Of a stretch of DNA of 64,000 bases, positions 23,998 through 33,127 are shown piece by piece (the first letter of the stretch is position 1; each line of letters opens with the position of its first letter). This stretch comes from SCUB01 sp041918675 (GTDB taxonomy: Bacteria > Pseudomonadota > Alphaproteobacteria > Rhizobiales > Xanthobacteraceae): the NCBI GenBank assembly GCA_041918675.1, contig JAYRVF010000001.1:72719-136718 (forward strand), in the 5' to 3' direction. The notes beneath the pieces are model-generated. The model was not told where the DNA came from and did no database searches. It worked only from the letters and a program-made list of their open reading frames with translations. The position numbers and the translations under genes were made by a program.

Positions 23998-24601
23998 CGC
24001 CGCGGCTCGCCACGCCGCGCTGGAGGAACTGCGGCGTCCCGCGAATGTCGCGGTTCACGCGCTCGGCCCGCTCGGCCGGATCGCGCCCGATCTTCGACTG
24101 CAACTCGCTCAAGTCAATAAAGACGTCGGCCTGGCGGCGCAATTCGTCGGCCACCATCGGCGGCTGCGTGGAGATCGTGGAGACGACCGTGACGCGCACG
24201 CCGCGGCGCTGAACGGCCTCGACCAGCGAGCGGAAGTCGCCGTCGCCCGAAAACAGCACCATCTGATCGATGCTGGGCGCGAGTTCCATGGCGTCGACGG
24301 CGAGCTCGATATCCATGTTGCCCTTGACCTTGCGGCGGCCCATCTGGTCGACGAATTCCTTGGTCGCCTTGGTGACGACGGTGTAGCCGTTGTAGTCGAG
24401 CCAGTCGATCAGCGGCCGAATCGACGAGTATTCCTGGTCCTCGATGATCGCGGTGTAATAGAAGGCCCGCAGAAGCGAGCCGCGGCTGTGGAATTCACGC
24501 AGCAGCCGCTTGTAATCAATATCGAATCCGAGCGTCTTGGCGGTGGCGTAGAGATTCGCGCCGTCGATGAATAATGCCATTTTGTTCGACGATGGAGTCA
24601 T
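23972..24601 (-). CDS. NYN-domain (LabA/DUF88) protein
   Basis: A 209-residue protein with the PIN-like NYN fold: FIDGANLY at 11-18 carries the first catalytic aspartate, GNMDIELAVDAM the second, and FSGDGDFRSLV the third acidic group. Proteins of the LabA/DUF88 family are predicted metal-dependent RNases. The C-terminal region (about 165-209) is charged, including REDEEEF-like residues. ATG 24601 was chosen since upstream codons have no coding character. It overlaps the UDG gene. Divergent from rpoZ. Confidence 0.88.
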   Translation of the reverse strand: MTPSSNKMALFIDGANLYATAKTLGFDIDYKRLLREFHSRGSLLRAFYYTAIIEDQEYSSIRPLIDWLDYNGYTVVTKATKEFVDQMGRRKVKGNMDIELAVDAMELAPSIDQMVLFSGDGDFRSLVEAVQRRGVRVTVVSTISTQPPMVADELRRQADVFIDLSELQSKIGRDPAERAERVNRDIRGTPQFLQRGVASRGDEEEFEDR

Positions 24602-24951
24602 AGCTCGTCCCTTTTTGGCGTTTTTCTCTGATAACGAGTTGGACAAAGCGCAAAATTCAAAATCACAGGTCAATCGCGCACTTATTACGTCTTCGGATTT
24701 CCATTGCAATAAAAAATGACGAAATCTTTCCGATTGTTCAGTATTCCTACCGACTATCCGTCATGCGTTGCTTCGCCGGCGTGTTCGGGTGCGATTTGAT
24801 CATTATCGCCTCCGGCCGAACTCATTCAATCAGGGTTGTTTGGTGACATCGTGTCACTCTCGATCGACGTTTTATGCTTGCGAAATAGGCCGCCGGAATA
24901 TACGTACCTGTTCTATTCCGTTTCCCACCAATCAATTAGGAGTGACAGCCG
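24602..24951. other. Divergent promoter region between the NYN gene and rpoZ
   Basis: About 350 bases, clearly AT-richer than the flanks around 24620-24750 and 24800-24930. Both genes must be driven from here. I could not select unambiguous promoter boxes. No coding frame is convincing. Confidence 0.5.
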
Positions 24952-25344
24952 ATGGCTCGCGTCACGGTTGAGGACTGCATCGACAAGGTCGACAACCGCT
25001 TCGACCTGGTGCTGCTGGCGGCGCATCGCGCCCGGATGATCTCCTCCGGTTCGCCGATAACCGTCGATCGGGACAATGACAAGAACCCGGTCGTTGCTTT
25101 GCGTGAAATCGCTGATGTTACCATCGCGCCGGAAGACCTGCGCGAGGAACTGGTCCATTCGCTGCAGAAATACGTCGAGGTCGACGAGCCGGAGCCGGAA
25201 GCGGTCCCGCTGATCGGCGCGGGCGGCGGGACGGTCGACGCCGACGATACGGAAGTCGCGGCCGAGCGCATGACCGAGGAAGAGCTGCTTCGTGGCCTCG
25301 AAGGGCTCACCCCGCCGGAAGAGCAGCCCGAGGAAGACGAATAG
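24952..25344 (+). CDS. rpoZ: RNA polymerase omega subunit
   Basis: A 130-residue protein that helps assemble RNA polymerase by holding the beta-prime subunit. The start MARVTVEDCIDKVDNRFDLV is the standard omega N-terminus, with LLAAHRARMI next. The C-terminal half is acidic and family-variable. It lies upstream of rsh, the usual alphaproteobacterial pairing that links (p)ppGpp synthesis and its target polymerase. A strong terminator lies between the two genes. Confidence 0.97.
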   Translation: MARVTVEDCIDKVDNRFDLVLLAAHRARMISSGSPITVDRDNDKNPVVALREIADVTIAPEDLREELVHSLQKYVEVDEPEPEAVPLIGAGGGTVDADDTEVAAERMTEEELLRGLEGLTPPEEQPEEDE

Positions 25345-25391
25345 GACGCGGAAGACCGGGCGCGGCCGGCCGCCGGCGTATTCCCGGGACT

Positions 25392-25455
25392 GGTCCAAGC
25401 TCCCGATCCGAGCTCTCGGTCCAAGCTCTCGGTCCGATTTCCCGGCCAAATTCCT
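25392..25455. repeat. Degenerate 13-bp tandem repeat, five units
   Basis: Units such as GGTCCAAGCTCCC, GATCCGAGCTCTC, GGTCCAAGCTCTC and GGTCCGATTTCCC follow each other head to tail (25392, 25405, 25418, 25431), then a shorter unit from 25444. It lies in the gap between rpoZ and rsh and is not coding on either strand as far as I can judge. Confidence 0.7.
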
Positions 25456-25567
25456 GGCCCCAATTCGCCGCCCAAGCCGGCCTCCGGCTTGGCTTCCAAG
25501 CTCGGCGATAGGGCCCGCGCCCGCCGAACCGATGGTCGGCCGGAAAAAGCTTCAAATCCGAAGGATC

Positions 25568-25599
25568 AGGTCCGGCCGCCGCGCCGGACCTTCTTTTTT
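25568..25599 (+). terminator. Intrinsic terminator downstream of rpoZ
   Basis: Arms AGGTCCGGC (25568-25576) and GCCGGACCT (25583-25591) form a perfect 9-bp stem with a 6-base loop, followed by TTCTTTTTTC. It separates rpoZ from rsh transcription. Confidence 0.92.
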
Positions 25600-25698
25600 C
25601 ACCATGCCCGTGAACCGATTGCGGAATCCGGGATTTCACATGATATGTTGAGCATGGAAGGCGTGGGGCCTGGCGCCCGCGCGAGCGGACATTGCCGA

Positions 25699-28056
25699 AT
25701 GGTCTATTGGCGTCGAAAGACCCAGCAATTCGAGGCATCGGCCGGTGCCGGCGTCGCCGCGCCCGCCGATCCGGTCGTGGCCATGCCGGCCGAGGTTGTC
25801 GCGCCGCCGGTATCTCCGGGCGACACGCAAAAGGCGCGGCCGGCGCGTTCGGGGATGATCCGCCAATACGATCTCGTCGAGAAGGTCAGGGCCTATAACC
25901 CGGCGACCGACGAGGGTCTGCTCAACCGGGCCTATGTCTACGCCATGATGGCCCATGGCGAGCAGACGCGCGCCTCGGGCGATCCGTATTTCTCGCATCC
26001 GCTTGAGGTCGCCGCGATTCTGACCGACCTCAAGCTCGACGACGCCACCATCGCGGCCGCGCTTCTCCACGACACCATCGAAGATACCCACGCCACCCGC
26101 GCCGAAATCGATCAGCTCTTCGGCGCCGACATCGGCGCGCTGGTCGAGGGCCTGACCAAGCTGAGCAAGCTCGACCTGGTCTCGCGCGAGGCCAAGCAGG
26201 CCGAAAATCTGCGCAAGCTGCTGCTCGCCATCGCCGCCGACGTGCGCGTGCTCCTGGTCAAGCTCGCCGACCGGCTGCACAACATGCGCACGCTCGAATT
26301 CGTGCCCTCGGCCTCGCGCCGGCGCATCGCCGAGGAGACGCTCGACATCTACGCGCCGCTTGCCGGCCGCATGGGCATGCACGAGATGCGCGAGGAGCTG
26401 GAGAACCTGGCCTTCCGCGAACTCAACCCGGAAGCGTTCAACGTCGTCCTCAGCCGGCTGATGTCGATCGCCGAGCGCAACCGCAACCTGATCGCGGAGA
26501 TCGAGTCCCAGCTCACCGCCAATCTCGCCGGCAACGGCATCGTCGCCAATGTGCGCGGGCGGCGCAAGCGCGCCTATTCGATCTGGAACAAGATGGAGCG
26601 CAAGTCGATCGGCTTCGAGCAGCTCTCCGATATTTTCGGTTTCCGCATCGTCGTGCGCACGGTCGAGGAATGCTATCGCGCGCTCGGCGTGGTGCACACG
26701 ACCTGGCCGGTGGTGCCGGGACGCTTCAAGGACTACATCTCGACGCCGAAGCAGAACGATTACCGCTCGCTGCACACCACCGTGATCGGTCCGGGCAAGC
26801 AGCGCGTCGAGCTTCAGATCCGCACCGAGGAGATGGACCAGATCGCCGAATACGGCATCGCCGCGCACGCGCTCTACAAGGACCGCGTCCAGTCGCCGAC
26901 CGAACTGCTCAAGCAGGAATCGAAGGCCTATGCTTGGCTGCGGCGCACGATCGAGGTGCTGGCGGAAGGGTCGAACCCGGAGGAGTTCCTCGAACACACC
27001 AAGCTTGAGCTGTTCCACGATCAGGTGTTCTGCTTCACGCCCAAGGGCAAGCTGATCGCGCTGCCGCGCCGGGCCAACGCCATCGACTTCGCCTATGCCG
27101 TTCACACCGATGTCGGCAACAGCGCGGTCGGCTGCAAGATCAACGGCAAGTTCGCGCCGCTGGCCTCCGAATTGCAGAACGGCGACCAGGTCGAGGTCAT
27201 GACCTCGCGCGCCCAATCGGCGCCGCCGGCGGCCTGGGAATCGCTCGCGGTCACCGGCAAGGCGCGCGCGGCGATTCGCCGGGCCACCCGCACCGCCATC
27301 CGCGATCAATATGCGGGGCTCGGGCGGCGCATCGTCGAGCGGTTGTTCGAGCGCGCCAAAATGGAATTCAGCGACGAGGTGCTCAAGGGAGCGCTGCCGC
27401 GCCTGGCGCGCGCCTCGATCGAGGAGGTGTTCGCCGCGGTAGGCCGTTCCGAGATCAAGGCCTCCGACGTCGCGCGGGCGATGTATCCCGATTACCGCGA
27501 GGAACGCGCGCAGCAGGGCTCGGTCAAAGGGATCGAGACCGGCTGGTTCGGCCTGAAAAAGGGCCGCTCGCTGATGTTCAAGACCCCGCAGGTCTCCTCG
27601 GACGCCGCCATTCCCATTCGTGGCACCAACAGCGACCTGCCGGTCCGCTTCGCGCCGAACGGCGGCGCCGTGCCGGGCGACCGCATCGTCGGCATCGTCA
27701 CGCCGGGCGAGGGCATCACCATCTATCCGATCCAGTCGCCGGCGCTGAAGGATTTCGAGGACGAGCCGCTGCGCTGGCTCGACGTGCGCTGGGACATCGA
27801 CGAAACCACGGCGCAGCGCTTTCCCGCGCGCCTGGTGATCCAGCAGGTCAACGAGCCGGGCAGTCTGGCGCAGGTCGCCGCCGTCATCGCCCAGCACGAC
27901 GGCAACATCGACAATATCCGCATGATGCGAAAGGCGGCCGACTTCACCGAACTGATGATCGATCTGGAGGTCTACGACCTCAAGCACCTCAACGCCATCA
28001 TCGCGCAGTTGCGGGCCAAACCCGTCGTCGCCCGGGTTGAACGGGTCAACGGATAG
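25699..28056 (+). CDS. rsh: Bifunctional (p)ppGpp synthetase/hydrolase (Rsh, RelA/SpoT)
   Basis: Makes and degrades the stringent-response alarmone. From ATG 25699 it has 785 residues. The HD hydrolase domain is visible (SHPLEVAAILTDLKLDD, LLHDTIEDT, LADRLHNMRTL), followed by the synthetase domain (KRAYSIWNKMERK, GFRIVVRTV, DYRSLHTTV, ELQIRTEEM). A TGS domain begins near VFCFTPKGKLIALP, and an ACT domain closes the protein (RLVIQQVNEPGSLAQV). The family core starts at MIRQYDLVEKV, encoded from ATG 25855, so that start is an alternative. I kept the longer form because its third codon positions are GC-rich as in real genes. It is preceded by rpoZ and followed by pdxJ. Confidence 0.93.
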   Translation: MVYWRRKTQQFEASAGAGVAAPADPVVAMPAEVVAPPVSPGDTQKARPARSGMIRQYDLVEKVRAYNPATDEGLLNRAYVYAMMAHGEQTRASGDPYFSHPLEVAAILTDLKLDDATIAAALLHDTIEDTHATRAEIDQLFGADIGALVEGLTKLSKLDLVSREAKQAENLRKLLLAIAADVRVLLVKLADRLHNMRTLEFVPSASRRRIAEETLDIYAPLAGRMGMHEMREELENLAFRELNPEAFNVVLSRLMSIAERNRNLIAEIESQLTANLAGNGIVANVRGRRKRAYSIWNKMERKSIGFEQLSDIFGFRIVVRTVEECYRALGVVHTTWPVVPGRFKDYISTPKQNDYRSLHTTVIGPGKQRVELQIRTEEMDQIAEYGIAAHALYKDRVQSPTELLKQESKAYAWLRRTIEVLAEGSNPEEFLEHTKLELFHDQVFCFTPKGKLIALPRRANAIDFAYAVHTDVGNSAVGCKINGKFAPLASELQNGDQVEVMTSRAQSAPPAAWESLAVTGKARAAIRRATRTAIRDQYAGLGRRIVERLFERAKMEFSDEVLKGALPRLARASIEEVFAAVGRSEIKASDVARAMYPDYREERAQQGSVKGIETGWFGLKKGRSLMFKTPQVSSDAAIPIRGTNSDLPVRFAPNGGAVPGDRIVGIVTPGEGITIYPIQSPALKDFEDEPLRWLDVRWDIDETTAQRFPARLVIQQVNEPGSLAQVAAVIAQHDGNIDNIRMMRKAADFTELMIDLEVYDLKHLNAIIAQLRAKPVVARVERVNG

Positions 28057-28119
28057 GCGCTACCTTCACGCCTCCGTCGCGGCCGGTCGCGACGGTGATC
28101 TCGACAGTCAGGTTCGGCG

Positions 28120-28878
28120 ATGCCATCCCCCGCTCCGATACGCCTCGGCGTCAACATCGATCACGTCGCCACGCTGCGCAACGCCCGCGGCGGGACGCAT
28201 CCCGATCCCGTGCGCGCCGCCCTCGCCGCGATCGAGGCGGGCGCCGACGGCATCACCGCGCATCTGCGCGAGGACCGGCGCCACATCCGCGACGGCGATA
28301 TGGAGCGGCTGAAGGCGACGATCTCCGTCCCGCTCAATTTCGAGATGGCGGCGACCGAGGAAATGGCGCGCATCGCCTCGGCGCTGCGGCCGCACGCGGC
28401 CTGCCTCGTTCCCGAGCGGCGCGAGGAATTGACGACCGAGGGCGGGCTCGACGTGATCGGCCAGCGCGAGGCGATCGCGCGCGTGACCGCGACGTTGACC
28501 GAGGCGGGGACGCGGGCGTCGCTGTTCATCTCCGCCGACCGGCGACAGATCGACGCGGCCGTCGCGGTCAAGGCGCCGGCGATCGAAATCCATACCGGCG
28601 CGTGGTGCGAGGCCGTCGTCCACCGGCGGGCCGAGGTTGCCGCGGCCGAATGGCGCAGGATCGTGGAGGGCGCGGCCCATGCGCGCGCCGCCGGCCTTGA
28701 GGTTCACGCCGGCCATGGCCTCGACTACGCGACGGCGGAGAAGATTTCCTCCCTGCCGCAGATCGTCGAGCTCAATATCGGCCACTACATGATGGGCGAG
28801 GCGCTGTTCGTGGGGCTCGCGGAAACCGTCCGCCAGATGCGGGCGGCGATGGAGCGGGGCCGGAAGGCCGCCTCATGA
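28120..28878 (+). CDS. pdxJ: Pyridoxine 5'-phosphate synthase
   Basis: Condenses 3-amino-2-oxopropyl phosphate with deoxyxylulose 5-phosphate in DXP-dependent vitamin B6 synthesis. The 252-residue TIM barrel shows LGVNIDHVATLRNARGG at 9-25, the HLREDRRHI loop, PLNFEMA, and HAGHGLDY near 190. It overlaps acpS by 4 bases, a conserved pdxJ-acpS coupling. Confidence 0.97.
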   Translation: MPSPAPIRLGVNIDHVATLRNARGGTHPDPVRAALAAIEAGADGITAHLREDRRHIRDGDMERLKATISVPLNFEMAATEEMARIASALRPHAACLVPERREELTTEGGLDVIGQREAIARVTATLTEAGTRASLFISADRRQIDAAVAVKAPAIEIHTGAWCEAVVHRRAEVAAAEWRRIVEGAAHARAAGLEVHAGHGLDYATAEKISSLPQIVELNIGHYMMGEALFVGLAETVRQMRAAMERGRKAAS

Positions 28879-29297
28879 TTCTCGGAATCGGCTCCGACAT
28901 CATCGATATCCGCCGCGTCGCGCGGGTGATGGAACGCCATGGCGAGCGATTCCTGGCGCGCATTTTCACCGACACCGAGCGCGCGCGCGCGGAGCGCCGC
29001 GCCTCGCGGCCCGAGGTCAGGGTCGCGACCTATGCCAAGCGTTTCGCCGCCAAGGAGGCCTGCTCCAAGGCGCTCGGCACCGGCTTACGCCGGGGCGTCT
29101 GGTGGCGCGACATGGGCGTCGTCAACCTCACCGGCGGGCGGCCGACCGTTGAGCTCACCGGCGGGGCGCTGGCGCGGCTGCGGGAGCTGACACCCGAAGG
29201 GTTCGAGGCGCGGATCGACCTGACGATCACCGACGATTGGCCGATCGCTCAGGCCTTTGTCATCATTTCGGCTGTCGCGCCGCTCGGCGGGAGGTAA
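28875..29297 (+). CDS. acpS: Holo-[acyl-carrier-protein] synthase
   Basis: Transfers 4'-phosphopantetheine from CoA to apo-ACP. The 140-residue protein has the N-terminal ILGIGSDIIDI (2-12), where the aspartate binds Mg2+, and AKRFAAKEACSKALGTG with the glutamate ligand (about 54-70). Its likely clients in this window include the ACP encoded at 58838. Four-base overlap with pdxJ. Confidence 0.96.
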   Translation: MILGIGSDIIDIRRVARVMERHGERFLARIFTDTERARAERRASRPEVRVATYAKRFAAKEACSKALGTGLRRGVWWRDMGVVNLTGGRPTVELTGGALARLRELTPEGFEARIDLTITDDWPIAQAFVIISAVAPLGGR

Positions 29298-29624
29298 CCG
29301 GAAGCCGGGGGCCGCGCGTTTTACCGCGGGCGAGGGCGGGGGTCCGAAAACGCCGCGATCGTCCGTTTCTTTCGGTGGATCGGCCTTTGCCGCGCGTGCC
29401 GGCGGCATGTTCGGCCGAAAAAGGCGGAAATTAGGCCCGTGCCGGAGAGGGGGCCCGCGCTCCGCGCCACGCGGGTGCCGATGGCGATTTCCCTTTGCCG
29501 GATCATGGGGTAAGAAGCGCGGCGCATGGGCCTTGGGCCCCGCCCTTCGATCCTCGACAGGAACTTTCACGATGCCCGGTGTCGTCCCATGCCCGACGCC
29601 GCGCGAGACGAGGCCGCATCAGCG
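29298..29624. other. acpS-lepB intergenic region
   Basis: About 330 bases. In-frame extension of lepB reaches back to 29526 but lacks a ribosome binding site. No terminator, repeat or gene is visible. Confidence 0.4.
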
Positions 29625-30383
29625 ATGAGCACGACATCAGGGACCAAGCACGAGAGCGGCTTCGCCGAAACGCTCAAGGTCATCGTTCATGCGCTCATCA
29701 TCGCCATGGTCATCCGCACCTTTCTGTTCCAGCCCTTCAACATCCCGTCCGGATCGATGAAGGGGACGCTGCTCGTCGGCGACTATCTGTTCGTGTCGAA
29801 ATTCTCCTACGGCTACAGCCGCTATTCGATTCCGTTTTCGCCCAACCTGTTCGGCGGCCGGATCTGGGGCGCCGTGCCCGAGCGCGGCGACATCGCGGTG
29901 TTCCGCCTGCCCAAGGACGACACCACCGATTACATCAAGCGCGTGATCGGCCTGCCCGGCGACCGCATCCAGATGCGGGACGGCCTGCTCCACATCAACG
30001 AACAGCCGGTCAAGCGTGAGCGGGTGGAAGATTTCATCGGCGAGGATCCGTGCGGATCGGAGGCCATCGCCAGGGTGAAGCGGTGGCGCGAGACGCTGCC
30101 GAACGGGGTGAGCTATTTCACGCTCGATTGCGTCGACAATGGCTTCTACGACAACACTCCGGTCTACACCGTTCCCGCCGGGCATCTCTTCATGATGGGC
30201 GACAACCGCGACAATTCGACCGACAGCCGCGTGTTGCCGGCCGTCGGCTACGTGCCGCTCGATAATCTGATCGGTCGCGCCCAGCTCATCTTCTTCTCCA
30301 TCGCCGAGGGCGAACAGGCCTGGCAGGTGTGGCGCTGGCCGCTCGCGGTGCGCTGGGGCAGGCTGTTTTCCATCGTCAGATGA
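29625..30383 (+). CDS. lepB: Signal peptidase I
   Basis: Removes signal peptides from Sec and Tat substrates at the periplasmic face of the inner membrane. Using ATG 29625 it has 252 residues. One membrane anchor is near 17-36, the catalytic Ser44 is in IPSGSMKGTL, and the general-base Lys105 is in DYIKRVIGLPGD. Boxes D and E are present (GHLFMMGDNRDNSTDSR). Upstream in-frame starts at 29526 and 29589 are possible but less family-like. First gene of the lepB-rnc-era-recO run. Confidence 0.95.
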   Translation: MSTTSGTKHESGFAETLKVIVHALIIAMVIRTFLFQPFNIPSGSMKGTLLVGDYLFVSKFSYGYSRYSIPFSPNLFGGRIWGAVPERGDIAVFRLPKDDTTDYIKRVIGLPGDRIQMRDGLLHINEQPVKRERVEDFIGEDPCGSEAIARVKRWRETLPNGVSYFTLDCVDNGFYDNTPVYTVPAGHLFMMGDNRDNSTDSRVLPAVGYVPLDNLIGRAQLIFFSIAEGEQAWQVWRWPLAVRWGRLFSIVR

Positions 30384-30393
30384 CGATCGTGAG

Positions 30394-31125
30394 ATGACGC
30401 GCAAGCCCAAGGCCGCCGCCGCGCCCGCCGATCCGCGCCTGGCGGAGCGCAACCTCGGCTACGTCTTCACCGACGAAACGCTGTTGATCAACGCGCTGAC
30501 GCACGTGTCGTCGCTAAAGGCGACCTCGCGTCGCGCCGACAGCTATCAGCGTCTCGAATTCCTCGGCGACCACGTGCTCGGCCTGATCGTCTCCGACATG
30601 CTCTATCGCGCCTTTCCCGAGGCCGACGAGGGCGAATTGTCCAAGCGCCTGGCCGACCTCGTGCGCAAGGAGACCTGCGCCGATGTCGCGAGTTCGATCG
30701 GGCTCGACGCGGCGGTCAAGGTCGGCGGTGTCGGCGCGGGGGCGGACGAGCGCCTGCGCCGCGCGATTCTCGGCGACGTGTGCGAGGCGGTGATCGGCGC
30801 GATCTATCTCGACGGCGGGCATGGCGCGGCCGCCGACGTGGTCGGGCGGCTTTGGGGGCCGCGCCTGCGCCGGCCGATGCGCGCCTTGCGCGATCCCAAG
30901 ACGGTGCTGCAGGAATGGGCCCAGGGGCGGGGCCTGCCGACGCCGGTCTATCGCGAGATCGACCGCAGCGGCCCGCATCACAATCCGCGCTTTCGCGTCG
31001 CGGTCGAACTCCCGGGCCTGGCGCCGGCCGACGGCGACGGCGGCAGCAAGCGCGCCGCGGAGAAAGCCGCCGCCAAGGCGATGCTCGAACGCGAGGGGGT
31101 GACGGGCCCTTCGGCCGATGTCTGA
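30394..31125 (+). CDS. rnc: Ribonuclease III
   Basis: A double-stranded-RNA endonuclease for rRNA and mRNA processing, 243 residues. The signature RLEFLGDHVLGLIVSD is near 50-65, with catalytic Glu/Asp residues here and in DVCEAVIGAIYLDGG (about 128-142). A C-terminal dsRNA-binding domain ends in KRAAEKAAAKAMLE. It starts 10 bases after lepB and overlaps era by 8 bases. Confidence 0.97.
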   Translation: MTRKPKAAAAPADPRLAERNLGYVFTDETLLINALTHVSSLKATSRRADSYQRLEFLGDHVLGLIVSDMLYRAFPEADEGELSKRLADLVRKETCADVASSIGLDAAVKVGGVGAGADERLRRAILGDVCEAVIGAIYLDGGHGAAADVVGRLWGPRLRRPMRALRDPKTVLQEWAQGRGLPTPVYREIDRSGPHHNPRFRVAVELPGLAPADGDGGSKRAAEKAAAKAMLEREGVTGPSADV

Positions 31126-32044
31126 GGCGCCGCGCGACACCGGCCCCCCCGCCACGCGCTGCGGCTTCGTCGCGCTGATCGGCGCGCCCAACGCCGGCAA
31201 GTCGACGCTGGTCAACGCGTTGGTCGGCTCGAAGGTGACGATCGTCTCGCGCAAGGTGCAGACCACGCGCGCGCTCATTCGCGGGCTCGTGATCGAGGAC
31301 GACGCCCAGATCATTCTGGTCGACACGCCCGGCATCTTCGCGCCGCGTCGCCGGCTCGACCGCGCCATGGTCGCCACCGCCTGGAGCGGGGCGCACGACG
31401 CCGACATCGTCTGCGTGCTGCTCGACGCGCGCAAGGGGATCGACGAGGAGGCCGACGCCATCCTCGCGCGCCTTTCCGGCGTCGCGCGGCCCAAGCTGCT
31501 CATCCTGAACAAGGTCGATCTCGTTCAACGCGACAGCCTGCTCGCGCTCGCCAAGGCCGCGAACGAGCGCGTCGCCTTCGCCGAAACCTTCATGGTCTCG
31601 GCGCTGACCGGCGACGGCGTCGCCGACCTGCGCCGCGCGCTGGCGCGGATGCTGCCGCCCGGCCCGTTCCTCTACCCGGCCGACCAGATGTCGGACGTGC
31701 CGATGCGCCATCTCGCCGCCGAGATCACGCGCGAGAAGATCTACAACGCGCTGCATCAGGAGCTGCCCTATCAGTCGACGGTCGAAACCGAGAGCTGGAA
31801 GGAGATGAAGGGCGGCGCGGCGCGCATCGAGCAGACGATCTATGTCGAGCGCGAAAGCCAGCGCAAGATCGTGCTCGGCAAGGGCGGCCAGACGATCAAG
31901 GCGATCGGTGCCGCGGCGCGCGCCGAACTCGCCGAGATCGTCGGCGCGCCGGTGCATCTCTTCCTGTTCGTCAAGGTGCGCGAGGGCTGGGGCGACGATC
32001 CCGAACGCTATCGCGAGATGGGCCTGGAATTTCCCCGCGAATAG
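31118..32044 (+). CDS. era: GTPase Era
   Basis: A ribosome-assembly GTPase that binds the 3' end of 16S rRNA, 308 residues. G1 is GAPNAGKS (22-29), G3 DTPG (69-72) and G4 NKVD (near 131). The C-terminal KH domain has IVLGKGGQTIKAIG. The overlap with rnc is the conserved arrangement. Confidence 0.97.
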   Translation: MSEAPRDTGPPATRCGFVALIGAPNAGKSTLVNALVGSKVTIVSRKVQTTRALIRGLVIEDDAQIILVDTPGIFAPRRRLDRAMVATAWSGAHDADIVCVLLDARKGIDEEADAILARLSGVARPKLLILNKVDLVQRDSLLALAKAANERVAFAETFMVSALTGDGVADLRRALARMLPPGPFLYPADQMSDVPMRHLAAEITREKIYNALHQELPYQSTVETESWKEMKGGAARIEQTIYVERESQRKIVLGKGGQTIKAIGAAARAELAEIVGAPVHLFLFVKVREGWGDDPERYREMGLEFPRE

Positions 32045-32199
32045 CGCGCGGCCGGGCGCGCCCCGCCGTTGCCGGGCAAGGCAAGCGGGCCGACAATGCG
32101 CGCGACACCTCTCCGATTCCGCCGGGGCGGGGCGAGGGGATGGGCGCTTGACCGTCCGCGAAGGGACGCGCGCGTGAACGCGCGAGGGACGAACCGGCG

Positions 32200-32958
32200 A
32201 TGGAATGGACCGACGAAGGCATCGTTCTCGGCGTTCGCCGTCACGGCGAGGCCAACGCCATTGTCGAATTGCTGACGCGCGCGCATGGCCGCCATCTCGG
32301 CCTCGTGCGCGGCGGCGCGGGGACGCGGCTGCGTCCCGTCCTGCAGCCGGGCAATTCGCTGCGCGCGGTGTGGCGGGCGCGGCTCGACGAGCACCTCGGC
32401 AATTTCGTCGTCGAAGGGCTGGTGCCGCGGGCCTCCATGCTGCTCGCGCTGCCGCACGCGCTGTTCGCGGCGACCCATCTGGCCGGGCTCGCGCGGCTCC
32501 TGCCCGAACGCGACCCGCACGAGGCGATCTATCAAATGATGGAGGCCATTCTCGATCATCTCAACGACCCGCGCGAGGCGGCCGCCGCCGTCATCCGCTT
32601 CGAGACGATGCTGCTCGCCGAACTCGGCTTCGGCCTCGAACTCGACCGCTGCGCCGCGACGGGGGTGGGCGAGGACCTCGTCTATGTGTCGCCGAAGTCG
32701 GGCCGGGCGGTGTCGCGCGCGGCCGGCGAGGCGTGGCGCGACCGGCTGTTGCGGTTGCCGCCATTGCTGCGCGAGAGCGAGGCGCCGCCGGATGACGGGC
32801 CGGATTCGCGAATTTCCGATACCGATCTGCGCGACGGCTTCGCGCTCACCGAGTTCTTTCTGAACCGCCACGTGTACCAGCCGCGCGGCCTGAACGAGCC
32901 GGTGGCGCGCCAGAGCTTCATCGACGCGGTGATGCGCTCACGCGATCCGATCGCGTGA
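32200..32958 (+). CDS. recO: DNA repair protein RecO
   Basis: A mediator that helps load RecA in the RecFOR pathway, 252 residues. The N-terminal OB fold starts EWTDEGIVLGVRRHGEANAI, and the C-terminal helical part has FETMLLAELGFGLELDRC, the pattern of RecO proteins. It is the end of the lepB-rnc-era-recO run. It lies 155 bases after era. Confidence 0.93.
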   Translation: MEWTDEGIVLGVRRHGEANAIVELLTRAHGRHLGLVRGGAGTRLRPVLQPGNSLRAVWRARLDEHLGNFVVEGLVPRASMLLALPHALFAATHLAGLARLLPERDPHEAIYQMMEAILDHLNDPREAAAAVIRFETMLLAELGFGLELDRCAATGVGEDLVYVSPKSGRAVSRAAGEAWRDRLLRLPPLLRESEAPPDDGPDSRISDTDLRDGFALTEFFLNRHVYQPRGLNEPVARQSFIDAVMRSRDPIA

Positions 32959-33010
32959 CGAATCGTTCGGCGCGGACGCCCCGCGCGAACACGCCGCATC
33001 GGCGAGCCGC

Positions 33011-33049
33011 GTGAAAAACAAGACGGGCCGGACCTTGGTCCGACCCGTC
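33011..33049 (-). terminator. Intrinsic terminator (minus strand) for the small exported protein
   Basis: A 13-bp stem (33022-33034 with 33037-33049, one G-U pair when read on the minus strand) is followed on the minus strand by TTGTTTTTC (33012-33021). It lies 79 bases after the end of the 33128 gene and between two convergent genes, so it may also stop recO transcription. Confidence 0.8.
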
Positions 33050-33127
33050 CTCGCGCGAGCGCGACTCTCCGCGACGCCGTGTTCCGTATCCAGCGCCGCG
33101 CGACGATGTCGCGCCGCGGGACGCGTA

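Larger units (their letters stand above)
25345..25698. other. rpoZ-rsh intergenic region
   Basis: About 350 bases containing a degenerate 13-bp tandem repeat (25392-25455), a 7-bp hairpin (AAGCCGG/CCGGCTT, 25474-25490) and the rpoZ terminator (25568-25599). The rsh promoter should lie after the terminator. Confidence 0.55.
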
